Positions 1 to 6,543 of a DNA stretch of 12,717 nt are shown piece after piece. A program made the position numbers and the translations under genes. The notes under the pieces are model-generated. The model had not been told where the DNA came from. It saw nothing but the letters and a program-made list of their open reading frames with translations, and made no database searches. This DNA comes from Chloroflexota bacterium (GTDB lineage Bacteria; Chloroflexota; Limnocylindria; Limnocylindrales; CSP1-4): positions 1-12,717 of the forward strand of contig JAKAMV010000193.1 of NCBI GenBank assembly GCA_021812735.1, read 5' to 3'. The stretch's first letter is position 1; every line of letters starts with the position of its first letter.

Positions 1-105
1 TGGCGTCTCGCGCCCCCTCGGGAGGCGCCGGGCACGACCCTCCCCCACCCCGCACCCAGCGAGGCACGGCCGCCGAGACCGGCGGCGGCACCGAGGCATC
101 AATGA
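1..105 (+). other. Left-edge stretch; possible 3' end of an upstream gene
   Basis: One frame is open from the left edge and ends in a TGA at 103-105 that overlaps the ATG of the next gene in an ATGA arrangement, the same 4-bp coupling used between the next two genes. Its 34 visible codons read as a Pro/Arg/Ala-rich tail with no recognisable motif, and other frames are also open here, so it may be chance in GC-rich DNA. A GAGG at 93-96, 5 nt before the ATG at 102, is a plausible ribosome binding site for the phosphodiesterase gene. No promoter could be identified. Confidence 0.25.
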
Positions 106-899
106 CCGCGATCATCGCCCACCGAGGCGCACGGAGCCTCGCGCCGGAGAACACCCTCGCCGCGGCCAGGAGGGCGCACGCGCTCGGCGCGGACCTGTGG
201 GAGACCGACACGGCGGTCGCCGCGGACGGCGGGCTGTTCCTGATGCACGACGACTCGATGATGCGGACCACTGACGTCGCGGCCAGGTTCCCCGACCGCG
301 TCCCGGCGCCGTTCTCGACGTACACGCTGGCGGAGATCCGCACGCTCGACGCGGGCTCGTTCTTCGAGCGCGACGACCCCTTCGGGCAGGTGGCCGCGGG
401 CGCGGTCACCGCCGCGGAGCTGGCGTCCTACCGCGGCGAGCGGGTGCCGACCCTCCGCGAGGCCCTCGAGCTCACGATGGAGCTCGGCTGGCGCATGAAC
501 CTCGAGCTCAAGGCGCAGCCCAGGCCGAACGACACGTTCGACGTGGTCGGCGCCGTGCTGGCGCTGGTCCGCGAGGTGGGGATCGGGCCCGAGCACCTGC
601 TGTTCTCGTCGGCGCGGCACGAATGGCTCAAGGCGCTCAAGGGCGCCCGGCCCGAATTCGAGGTCCAGGCCCTGCTGGGCCTGTTCCCGGACGACCCCAT
701 CGACTTCTCCGACCCGTTCTTCGACGCGTTCAACCCGCGGATCACGCGCGTCACCGACGAGCAGCTCGCGGAGCAGCTCGCGCGTGGGATCCGGCTCAAC
801 CCCTACACCGTCAACGAACCCGAGAACATGGCCCGGCTGACCCGGATGGGCATCACCGGCCTGATCACCGACTTCCCACAGCGCGGAGCCCGAGCATGA
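102..899 (+). CDS. Glycerophosphodiester phosphodiesterase family protein (GDPD, UgpQ-like)
   Basis: The 265-residue product is a single GDPD domain of normal family length. It has HRGAR at residues 7-11 with the catalytic His7, ENT at 16-18, the metal-binding pair E34 and D36 in WETD, the second catalytic histidine in MHDD (H49), and the ELK motif near residues 135-137. The C-terminal NPYTVNEPENM...GITGLITDFP is the typical closing block of the TIM barrel. The family hydrolyses glycerophosphodiesters to glycerol 3-phosphate and an alcohol using a divalent metal. No signal peptide is seen, so it is probably cytoplasmic. The ATG at 102 is preferred because the HRGA motif lies six residues later, as in relatives, and GAGG lies 5 nt upstream. 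Its stop overlaps the next ATG, which argues for translational coupling. The exact substrate cannot be read from sequence. Confidence 0.92.
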   Translation: MTAIIAHRGARSLAPENTLAAARRAHALGADLWETDTAVAADGGLFLMHDDSMMRTTDVAARFPDRVPAPFSTYTLAEIRTLDAGSFFERDDPFGQVAAGAVTAAELASYRGERVPTLREALELTMELGWRMNLELKAQPRPNDTFDVVGAVLALVREVGIGPEHLLFSSARHEWLKALKGARPEFEVQALLGLFPDDPIDFSDPFFDAFNPRITRVTDEQLAEQLARGIRLNPYTVNEPENMARLTRMGITGLITDFPQRGARA

Positions 900-1768
900 C
901 GTCGCCCACCACCACCGCAGCGCACCGGATCCTGATCGTCAACTGCTACCCGGCGGCCAGCCGCGAGAACTTCGACCGCTCCGACGTCGGGCATCCGCAC
1001 GACCTCTTCCGGGCCTTCCTGGCGAAGGAGGCCCCCAACGCGACCACCGAGATCGTCTACATCGCCGACCCGGACTTCGGGCTCCCGGCCGGCACCACGA
1101 TCGACGACTTCGACGGGTTCATCTGGACCGGCTCGGACCTCACCGTCTACCACACCGACGACCCGCGGGTGGCGCCCCAGATCGCCTTCGCCCGCCAGCT
1201 GCTCGACGCGGGCAAGGTGTGCTGGGGCAGCTGCTGGGGGATCCAGCTGGCGTCCCTGGTGGCGGGCGGCGAGGTGGCCGCCAACCCGCGTGGCCGCGAG
1301 TGGGGCATCGCCCGGGGCATCGTCCTGACCGACGCCGCGGCGACCAAGCCGATGCACGCGGGCAAGCCCGCCAGGTTCGACGCCTTCATCATGCACCTCG
1401 ACGAGGTGGTGCGGCTCCCCGACGGCACCCCGCTGCTGGCCACCAACGAGCACAGCCGCGTCCAGGCCGCGATCGTCGAGTCCGCTGCGGGCGGCGCCTT
1501 CTGGGCCACCCAGTACCACCCCGAGTACAACCTCCACGAGATGGGCCGCCTGATCGCGGCCCGGGCCAAGGCCCTCGTGCGCGAGGGCTTCTTCCCGGAC
1601 GAGGAGTCGGTCGCGGCCTACGCCGCCAACATGAAGGAGCTCGCCGCCCACCCCGATTCGGCGGCGCTGCGCGCGGAGCTCAACGTGGGCGACGACATCA
1701 TCGACCCGCAGATCCGCCAGGTCGAGCTGCGCAACTGGCTGCGGTCGGTCGACTCGCGCGCGGGCTAG
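896..1768 (+). CDS. Class-I glutamine amidotransferase-like protein (GMP synthase-type GATase domain)
   Basis: Starting at the ATG at 896, which overlaps the preceding stop by 4 bp, this encodes 290 residues. The same frame is open further upstream, but that part lies inside the phosphodiesterase gene and is a shadow. A class-I GATase triad is intact: nucleophile Cys113 in GSCWGIQ, and His208 and Glu210 in QYHPEYN. FIWTGSD near residues 75-81 matches the oxyanion-side segment of these domains. No synthetase domain is attached. Many stand-alone members of this fold are annotated as GMP synthase-like amidotransferases, and some act as gamma-glutamyl hydrolases or on other amides. The C-terminal 70 or so residues extend past the core, are mostly helical in character and have no motif I know. 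Its coupling to a phosphodiesterase suggests a joint pathway, but the acceptor is unknown. Confidence 0.85.
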   Translation: MTSPTTTAAHRILIVNCYPAASRENFDRSDVGHPHDLFRAFLAKEAPNATTEIVYIADPDFGLPAGTTIDDFDGFIWTGSDLTVYHTDDPRVAPQIAFARQLLDAGKVCWGSCWGIQLASLVAGGEVAANPRGREWGIARGIVLTDAAATKPMHAGKPARFDAFIMHLDEVVRLPDGTPLLATNEHSRVQAAIVESAAGGAFWATQYHPEYNLHEMGRLIAARAKALVREGFFPDEESVAAYAANMKELAAHPDSAALRAELNVGDDIIDPQIRQVELRNWLRSVDSRAG

Positions 1769-1796
1769 GTCTTTGGGGGGAGTCCCCGAGGCGGCT
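1769..1796. terminator. Convergent gene junction with a short G/C palindrome
   Basis: Only 28 bp separate the stop codons of the converging amidotransferase and UroD-A genes. They contain the odd palindrome GGGGAGTCCCC at 1777-1787, which could form a 4-bp GC stem in either transcript. There is no T-tract on the plus side, and on the minus side only a short non-T run follows. A bidirectional terminator is plausible from position but structurally weak. Confidence 0.25.
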
Positions 1797-3104
1797 TCAG
1801 GCCCGCCAGTGCCGGTCGATCACCTCGAGGGCGATCGACGCCGCCCGGCGGGCGTTGTCGAGGTTGTGGTGCAGCGTGTACACGTCGCGCACGAGGAACT
1901 CCACTGAGCAGCCCTGCGTCGCCTCGAGCGTCCTGCGGATGTGGCCGGCCCATGCGTCCCCGTCGAGCACCTCGTCGACCGAGAGGTAGTTGGGGTTCGG
2001 CTTGCGCGAGTAGACGATGTCGTGCCCGCGCAGGGCCTCGCCCATGAACGCCTCGTCGGTCCACTGGCTGATGGACACCTTCTTGAGGTTGGGCAGCGTC
2101 CGGATGTCGTCCCAGCTCTGGTGGACCGCCTCGCAGCAGCCGTAGTACAGCAGGCCCACCGGCTTCGCGATCTCGTGGACGTACGGGTAGAGGAACTCCG
2201 ACGCCATCGCCGGGCGCATGCCCGTCGCCTCCTGGAGGTTCGTCGCCTGCCAGCGGTCCTTCCAGGTCACGTGCGCAGGGTCGTAGCCCGCCGGCGGCAG
2301 CTGGTGCGTGTAGTTGTGCCCCGACCACCAGACCTCCTGGTGGTCGTTGTTGAGCCCCAGGATCCCGGCCTCCTCCTGCTGGCGCATGATCGAGAGCGCG
2401 TTGTCGCGCAAGTAGGCCATGACGGCGTGGACCGCGTCCGGCTCCTCGTGGCAGGCGATGAAGAAGCTCTCCATCCCCATCAGGTGCACGAGCCGCTGGG
2501 TCAGGGTGTTGAAGTCGTGCCACGCCACCACGAGCCGCACGGGGAGCAGGTCGCCCAGCAGGTCCTCGACGAACGCCTTCCAGGCGAGGGAGCGCTCCTT
2601 GTCGACGGTCATCCTGGCGGGCCGGAGCCGGTGCAGGTCCTCGGTGAGGTTCGTGATCGGGTGGTCGAAGCCGTAGCCGACCGCGTTGCCCTCGGCGTCA
2701 AGAGCGTGCTCGGTGCTGACCCTGACGTCGGGGCCGAACTCGTCGTAGTCGATGGACCACGGGAGGTCGAGGACCGGCGGGACGACGCGGTCGTCCTGCC
2801 ACACCTCGTGGGGCCGCGTGTGGCGGAAGAGCTCCTTCTCGATGGCCAGCCCCGCCTCGGACAAGCAGCGGTAGCGCCTGTCGGGGAGCAGCTCGAATAT
2901 GAAGTTGGTCGCCTCGAGGATGAACGGCGGGCGCACGCTGGCCCTGCCGTCGTTGAGGTCGAACCACTGCTGGCGACGCTCCGCCATCACCGGCAGCGCC
3001 GCGTACTCGGCCTGCCGCGCCGCGAGCTCGCGGAGGTGGGCGCGCTCGTCGGGCGGGACCGTCCAGTCCGCCCCGACCCGACCTCGGGTCGTGGTGCCCG
3101 ACAC
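1797..3104 (-). CDS. UroD-superfamily methyltransferase-like protein, paralogue A
   Basis: The 435-residue product belongs to the uroporphyrinogen decarboxylase/methylcobamide methyltransferase fold and is longer than HemE (about 350). The C-terminal half is diagnostic: LYYGCCE at 319-325, KKVSISQW at 341-348 and SRKPNP at 366-371, followed by a closing helix-rich region. In MtaA/MtbA-type enzymes the strand matching YYGCC carries a His-X-Cys zinc site. Here Tyr-Tyr-Gly-Cys-Cys is found instead, so metal binding must differ or use other residues. The N-terminal LRELAARQAEYAALPV recurs in the second UroD gene of this window. The start is a GTG 13 nt after the stop of the corrinoid protein gene, with GGGGCGGGG just upstream. 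The adjacent corrinoid protein makes a corrinoid-dependent methyl transfer much more likely than haem synthesis. Substrate unknown. Confidence 0.82.
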   Translation of the reverse strand: MSGTTTRGRVGADWTVPPDERAHLRELAARQAEYAALPVMAERRQQWFDLNDGRASVRPPFILEATNFIFELLPDRRYRCLSEAGLAIEKELFRHTRPHEVWQDDRVVPPVLDLPWSIDYDEFGPDVRVSTEHALDAEGNAVGYGFDHPITNLTEDLHRLRPARMTVDKERSLAWKAFVEDLLGDLLPVRLVVAWHDFNTLTQRLVHLMGMESFFIACHEEPDAVHAVMAYLRDNALSIMRQQEEAGILGLNNDHQEVWWSGHNYTHQLPPAGYDPAHVTWKDRWQATNLQEATGMRPAMASEFLYPYVHEIAKPVGLLYYGCCEAVHQSWDDIRTLPNLKKVSISQWTDEAFMGEALRGHDIVYSRKPNPNYLSVDEVLDGDAWAGHIRRTLEATQGCSVEFLVRDVYTLHHNLDNARRAASIALEVIDRHWRA

Positions 3105-3117
3105 GACGCCCCGCCCC

Positions 3118-3747
3118 TCAGCCGCCCAGCAGGCGGCGGGCGAGGTCGACGGCCGCTCCGGCGTCGGGGGCGTGGCCGTCGGCGCCGACCTGGGCGGCGA
3201 ACTCGGGGGTGGTGGGGGCGCCGCCGATCACGACCTTCGCCGGCAGGCCAGAGGCCCTGAGCGCCTCGACCACGCCGCGCATGTTGGGCATGGTGGTGGT
3301 CAGCAGGGCCGAGAGCCCGACGAGGCGGGCCCCGCGCTCCCGGGCGGCCTCGACGAACCGGGCGGCCGGCACGTTGACGCCCAGGTCCACCACCTCGAGC
3401 CCGGCGCCCCGCCACATCATCCCGACCAGGCTCTTGCCGATGTCGTGGAGGTCGCCCTCCACGGTGCCCACCACGGCGGTGAACTCGGGGGCCACCCCCG
3501 CCGCCGCGAGGGCGGGCTCGAGGACCGCGGCGCCGGCCTTCATCGCCCGGGCGGCGATGAGCATCTCGGGCACGAACAGCTCGCCGTCCTGGAACCGCCG
3601 GCCGACGGCGTCCATGGCGGCGGTCATGGCGGCCAGGACCGACCTGGGGTCGAGGCCCTCGTCGAGCGCGGCCCGCGTGAGCTCGGCCGCGGCGGCGCGG
3701 TCGCCCGCCTCCACGGCGGCGGTCAGGGCGGCGAGGTCGGCGGCCAT
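3118..3747 (-). CDS. Corrinoid (B12)-binding methyltransferase-partner protein
   Basis: The 209-residue product has the two-part layout of MtaC/MtbC/MetH-type corrinoid proteins. A helical cap domain spans roughly residues 1-85, with RRFQDGELFVPEML at 50-63 as its signature. A Rossmann-like B12 domain follows. The base-off/His-on motif DxHxxG is complete as D99-L-H101-D-I-G104, so His101 is the predicted lower cobalt ligand. SAL at 146-148 and GGAPTT at 175-180 are the matching nucleotide-loop contacts. Length is normal for a stand-alone carrier. The protein should shuttle a methyl group between a substrate-specific methyltransferase and an acceptor methyltransferase in the cytoplasm. The ATG at 3747 follows an AGGGAG ribosome binding site by about 9 nt. 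UroD-A follows after 13 bp as an operon partner. No reductive activator (RamA-like) gene is in the window. Confidence 0.93.
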   Translation of the reverse strand: MAADLAALTAAVEAGDRAAAAELTRAALDEGLDPRSVLAAMTAAMDAVGRRFQDGELFVPEMLIAARAMKAGAAVLEPALAAAGVAPEFTAVVGTVEGDLHDIGKSLVGMMWRGAGLEVVDLGVNVPAARFVEAARERGARLVGLSALLTTTMPNMRGVVEALRASGLPAKVVIGGAPTTPEFAAQVGADGHAPDAGAAVDLARRLLGG

Positions 3748-3770
3748 GGGTCGGGTCTCCCTGGGGGCTG

Positions 3771-3805
3771 CGGCCGGCGGGGCGGAGGAGGCGCCCCGCC
3801 GGCCG
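3771..3805 (-). promoter_or_regulatory. Strong leader hairpin upstream of the corrinoid protein start codon
   Basis: Arms at 3771-3784 and 3792-3805 are perfectly complementary over 14 bp, nearly all G-C, closing a 7-nt loop. Read on the minus strand as RNA, the loop is CCUCCUC, which resembles the anti-Shine-Dalgarno end of 16S rRNA and can pair with part of the AGGGAG ribosome binding site about 10 nt downstream. The hairpin ends about 23 nt before the start codon. It may control translation or simply protect the 5' end. As it sits between operons it could instead act as a terminator, but no U-tract follows. Confidence 0.5.
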
Positions 3806-3858
3806 GGAGTTCGAGAACATTGATTGATGGTCCTGTCCAGTGCTCAGCGCGTCTCGTG

Positions 3859-3877
3859 CGCCGCCTCCGAGGCGGCG
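3859..3877 (-). terminator. Candidate terminator stem-loop after the oxidoreductase gene
   Basis: CGCCGCCT at 3859-3866 and AGGCGGCG at 3870-3877 form an 8-bp GC stem with a 3-nt loop, about 50 nt past the oxidoreductase stop on the minus strand. A second, weaker stem, GTGGCA (3894-3899) with TGCCAC (3908-3913), lies 13 nt past the stop. Neither has a U-tract, which is common for terminators of GC-rich actinobacteria, so the call rests on stem quality and position. Confidence 0.4.
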
Positions 3878-3925
3878 AGATGCCATCGGGTGGGTGGCAG
3901 ACTGGAGTGCCACTGCCGTGGGTCT

Positions 3926-5071
3926 TCAGCAGCCCTCCGTGCGGATGGAGATTCCGTCACCGGCGGCGACTGCGGCGACCAGCTGCTGCAGACACGCGAG
4001 ATCAGCCGCTGCGCCGGAGGCTGTCGACCGGACGGTCGCACCAGCCTGGATCGAGTCGGCAAAGGCCTCGAGCGAGCGACGGAAGCCGGTCGTGCGGCTG
4101 GCGCGCAGCGTCGTGTCCGACCGCGTCCCGTCCGGCTCCAGGCGCTCGACTCGAAGGGCTGCGCGCGCGTCTCCGAGGTACGGGGCCGGCATGGATAGGT
4201 GCACCCGGCCAGCCGTCCCGTACACGGCGAGCTCCTCGAAGTACTCAGGGTAGTCGGGCAGCCAGGCCCAGACCAGACTCAGGACGGTGCCGCTGCCGAT
4301 GTCCGCAAGAGCCTCGATCGTGGGCGGCTCGTCCCCCGGACGCGACGGATCGAATGGCCAGGCCCGCGCCGCGAGGAAGCGGGACGGGAGCGGGATCTCG
4401 AGTGCGCGGAGCACCGACAGCTCATGGCAGACCGACGTCAGGAGTGGCGACAGGTAGAGCCGCTGGAGGCCCGTCGGCGCATCTCCCAATACCGCGGTGA
4501 CGCGGTCCCAAGCCTCACGTTCGGCGGCCCGCGCAGCCCCGCGATCGACGTCCTCGGCGCGCTCGAGGGCAAGATGCTCCGTCTGCCAGGAGTCGGCCGG
4601 GTGCAGAACCGTCACCCGGACGAGCCGCCGGGCGCCGACTGTCGCCAGCGCGCCCCTCGCGCGCTCAATGATGGGGTCGTACATCTTCATGTAGGAGACC
4701 TGGAGCACGCGGTTGCGCTCGACGGCGACGCGCTCCAGGTCCTTGGCGGCACCGACCGTGAACGAGAGGGGCTTCTCCACGAGCACGTGCTTGTCCGCCT
4801 CGAGTGCACCCCGCACCTGCGGCGTGTGATCGCCGGGCGTCAGCAGGAGGATCGCATCGACCTCCGGATCGGCGCACACGGCGCGCCAGTCCGTGGATGC
4901 CCGGACGTCCCCGAGCAGCGCGCTCGCGCTCGACCTGGCAAGCGCCGGAGACAGGTCGCAGACGTGGACGACTCGGAAGCGATCAGACAGCGCTGCCAAG
5001 TTCGGCCGGTGTTGAGCCTGCCAGATCAGGCCCAACCCGATCACCCCCAGCCTGACCCGCTCGCCTGCCAC
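3926..5071 (-). CDS. Gfo/Idh/MocA-family NAD(P)-dependent oxidoreductase
   Basis: From a GTG at 5071 this encodes 381 residues. The N-terminal Rossmann fold shows RLGVIGLGLIW at about residues 7-17 as the dinucleotide loop, and CDLSP at 38-42 ends strand two. The family motif EKP is at residues 99-101 and supplies the usual catalytic lysine (K100). SYMKMYDP at 126-133 marks the start of the substrate domain, and CHELSVLRAL supplies the conserved histidine region. Members oxidise, reduce or epimerise sugars, inositols and related polyols. The open frame reaches back to 5164, but the in-frame ATG at 5131 lies inside the operator. The GTG at 5071 has an AGGGAGGG box 6 nt upstream, which decides the start. 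The gene has its own promoter and LacI-type site, so it is part of the transporter regulon. Substrate and direction of reaction are not visible. Confidence 0.9.
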   Translation of the reverse strand: MAGERVRLGVIGLGLIWQAQHRPNLAALSDRFRVVHVCDLSPALARSSASALLGDVRASTDWRAVCADPEVDAILLLTPGDHTPQVRGALEADKHVLVEKPLSFTVGAAKDLERVAVERNRVLQVSYMKMYDPIIERARGALATVGARRLVRVTVLHPADSWQTEHLALERAEDVDRGAARAAEREAWDRVTAVLGDAPTGLQRLYLSPLLTSVCHELSVLRALEIPLPSRFLAARAWPFDPSRPGDEPPTIEALADIGSGTVLSLVWAWLPDYPEYFEELAVYGTAGRVHLSMPAPYLGDARAALRVERLEPDGTRSDTTLRASRTTGFRRSLEAFADSIQAGATVRSTASGAAADLACLQQLVAAVAAGDGISIRTEGC

Positions 5072-5128
5072 CCGACGCCCTCCCTGTCTCGTGCCGGCAG
5101 GTGCGGCGGATGCTGCCCCGTCTCCCGA

Positions 5129-5146
5129 CATGGTATCGATCACATG
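5129..5146. promoter_or_regulatory. Putative LacI-family operator, site 1 (oxidoreductase promoter)
   Basis: CATGGTATCGATCACATG is an imperfect palindrome: both CATG arms and the central ATCGAT are exactly symmetric, and only the two intervening base pairs on each side differ. The centre is a CpG step, as in most LacI-family operators. It begins 3 bp downstream of the -10 box. Near-identical copies occur at 9817-9834 (one mismatch) and 6412-6429 (two mismatches), with a LacI-type gene between them. Confidence 0.8.
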
Positions 5147-5149
5147 GTG

Positions 5150-5178
5150 ACTATAGCCTCGCATCGTCCCGGTGGCAA
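5150..5178 (-). promoter_or_regulatory. Sigma70-type promoter of the oxidoreductase gene
   Basis: On the minus strand TTGCCA (5178-5173) and TATAGT (5155-5150) each match the consensus -35 and -10 boxes at five of six positions and are separated by exactly 17 bp. Transcription would begin near 5143, inside the palindromic operator 5129-5146, which is a classic repressor position. The 5' leader would be about 70 nt. Confidence 0.75.
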
Positions 5179-5221
5179 GGGACGGCAGAGGGCCAGCGCA
5201 GTGCCGAGGAGCGACGCGGTT

Positions 5222-6256
5222 CTACCGGCGGCGCGCCAGGGCAGCGGTCTGGCGAGCCCCTGCCCCGGCGGCTGGGCCCGTGGACCCCCGGACGACGAGC
5301 CGCACCGGCAGGACGTAGTTGCCGCGGATCGCCTCGCCGGCCCTCAGGCGGGAGATGATCTCGACGGCCAGGCGGCCCATGCCGAACTTGTCCTGGGCGA
5401 TGGTCGTGAGGCCCGGGTTGACGTACGCGGCCAGCGCGATGTCGTCGAATCCCACCACGCTCACGTCCTGCGACACGCGAATGCCGAGGTCGAAGAGTGC
5501 GTGCATCACCCCGACCGCGATGAGATCGTTGTGGGCGGTGATGGCATATGGAGGACGGAGTCGGGCGGCCACCTGCCGCGCGGCAGCGCCGCCGGCGCTG
5601 TACCCGTCACCCTCCAAGACCTCGAGCGTGACCTCCCCCGGTGCGGCGGCAACGGCGGCGCGAACGCCGGCCAACCGTTCTGAGGTCGAGCCGCTGGCCG
5701 GTCCGCAGATGTGCACCAGCTGACGGTGGCCCAAGCCGATCAGGTGCTGCGCCGCCGCGCGGCCCCCGGCCTCGTCGTCGCTCAGGATGGCCGGGACCAG
5801 ACCTCGGCCCAGGCTCGCATTGATGAGCACGAGCGGAGCCGGAAAGGCCGCCAGCAGGTCTTCGTGCCGCTTGGTGAGGCCACCGGCCGCCACGATGATG
5901 CCGTCGACGCGCCGCTCCAGCAGCAGGTCGAGATAGGCGATCTCGCGCTCCGGATCCTCGGCCGCATTGCACAGGATGATCGAGTCGCCGAGCTCGCGCG
6001 CCGTGTCCTCTGCGCCGCGCACGATCTCCGGGTAGAAGGGGTTGTTCACGTCGGTGACGATGAGCCCAAGCGTCCCCGTGCGCTGCTGGCGGAGTGACCG
6101 GGCCACGCTCGAGGGCCGGTAGTCCAGTTCGGCCATGGCCGCCTTGACCCGCTCCAGCGTATCCGGGCTGACGCGAGGCGAGCCCTGCAGGACGCGGGTC
6201 ACGGTGGCAGGCGACACGCCGGCGAGGGTCGCGACATCGGTGATCGTGGCGGGCAT
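5222..6256 (-). CDS. LacI-family transcriptional regulator
   Basis: The 344-residue product is a full-length LacI-type repressor. The N-terminal helix-turn-helix ITDVATLAGVSPATVTRVLQG is followed by the hinge segment YRPSSVARSLR, whose leucine normally inserts at the central CpG of the operator. The rest is a periplasmic-binding-protein-like effector domain: GLIVTDVNNPFY, LINASLGRG, SDDEAGGRAAAQHL, SERLAGVRAA and VVGFDDIALAAYVNPGLTTIAQD are all standard blocks. Effectors of this family are usually sugars or their phosphates. The ATG at 6256 gives the canonical start a few residues before the helix-turn-helix, and the ribosome binding site is weak. A minus-strand TATGAT at 6300-6295 is a likely -10 box giving a leader of roughly 30 nt. 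Three matching palindromes around this gene are its probable targets, and the one at 6412 suggests autoregulation or looping. Confidence 0.95.
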   Translation of the reverse strand: MPATITDVATLAGVSPATVTRVLQGSPRVSPDTLERVKAAMAELDYRPSSVARSLRQQRTGTLGLIVTDVNNPFYPEIVRGAEDTARELGDSIILCNAAEDPEREIAYLDLLLERRVDGIIVAAGGLTKRHEDLLAAFPAPLVLINASLGRGLVPAILSDDEAGGRAAAQHLIGLGHRQLVHICGPASGSTSERLAGVRAAVAAAPGEVTLEVLEGDGYSAGGAAARQVAARLRPPYAITAHNDLIAVGVMHALFDLGIRVSQDVSVVGFDDIALAAYVNPGLTTIAQDKFGMGRLAVEIISRLRAGEAIRGNYVLPVRLVVRGSTGPAAGAGARQTAALARRR

Positions 6257-6543
6257 GGTGATCGTCGATCTCAGGCTCTGGGGACTCGCTTCCGATCATA
6301 TTCGGTCCGACGGCTGGCATAGCGCCGGTTCCGTGGCGGCGGACCGCTCAGGGATTGCCGCCAGCGGCTCCCTTGGCGGCGACGTGCCGTTCCTCCGGGA
6401 CCTCCGTTCCTCATGGTATCGCTCACACGACCACTGCTTCCGGGCGGGGCTGCGCTGCCCCCTTGCGTGGGGCGCTGTGTCGTCGGCAACCCCGTCGGCA
6501 CGGCAACCCGGGCTCGTGTTCGGTGCGTCGGACGTCGGATCTG
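6257..6543. promoter_or_regulatory. Intergenic region between the permease and the LacI-type gene
   Basis: This 287-bp gap lies between two minus-strand genes. It holds the third operator copy (6412-6429), a 7-bp stem GCCGCCA/TGGCGGC at 6357-6363 and 6374-6380 with a 10-nt loop, and the -10-like TATGAT (minus strand, 6300-6295), without a good -35 box. A 47-codon Arg-rich open frame starts at the ATG inside the operator and stops just before the regulator. It has no family resemblance and is left uncalled. Confidence 0.5.
6412..6429. promoter_or_regulatory. Putative LacI-family operator, site 2 (upstream of the regulator gene)
   Basis: CATGGTATCGCTCACACG differs from site 1 at two positions, one in the central hexamer and one in the right arm. 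It lies about 155 bp before the regulator start and about 110 bp before its -10-like box. No good promoter abuts it, unlike the other two sites. It may serve negative autoregulation, an auxiliary looping site, or a weak promoter not recognisable by eye. Confidence 0.6.

Larger units (their letters stand above)
3748..3925. promoter_or_regulatory. Intergenic leader of the corrinoid protein operon
   Basis: This 178-bp gap lies between the oxidoreductase stop and the corrinoid protein start, both on the minus strand. It is locally AT-richer around 3811-3833. A minus-strand TGGACA at 3839-3834 resembles a -35 box, but no convincing -10 box follows at the right distance, so the promoter is tentative. 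The leader carries a strong hairpin at 3771-3805, described separately. No clear copy of the LacI-type operator is present, so this operon may be controlled apart from the transporter regulon. Confidence 0.35.

Noticed and set aside
1797..3104. UroD-A as a true uroporphyrinogen decarboxylase (HemE) for haem synthesis
   Set aside because: It is about 80 residues longer, sits after a corrinoid protein gene with no other haem genes, and its conserved motifs match the second UroD gene here rather than HemE.
1941..3260. 439-codon plus-strand open frame opposite UroD-A
   Set aside because: Its Arg/Val/Gly-rich translation has no family motif and it lies antisense to a well-supported gene; long antisense frames are expected at this GC content.
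3811..3833. AT-richer segment before the corrinoid operon with CCAT and ATCAAT, vaguely like the operator
   Set aside because: Aligning it to the operator needs gaps, and neither the CATG arms nor the ATCGAT core is present, so it is not counted as a fourth site.
3894..3914. GCCACTG at 3908-3914, resembling the conserved B12-box of cobalamin riboswitches, near a corrinoid protein gene
   Set aside because: It lies on the plus strand, while both flanking genes are on the minus strand, and the other riboswitch blocks are missing. It is better read as one arm of the GTGGCA/TGCCAC stem after the oxidoreductase gene.
5072..5164. N-terminal extension of the oxidoreductase up to 5164
   Set aside because: It would read through the operator and the -10 box; the GTG at 5071 has a strong ribosome binding site and starts directly before the Rossmann motif.
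6271..6414. 47-codon minus-strand frame starting at the ATG within operator site 2
   Set aside because: The ATG is part of the CATG palindrome arm, the peptide is Arg-rich without motif, and no ribosome binding site precedes it.
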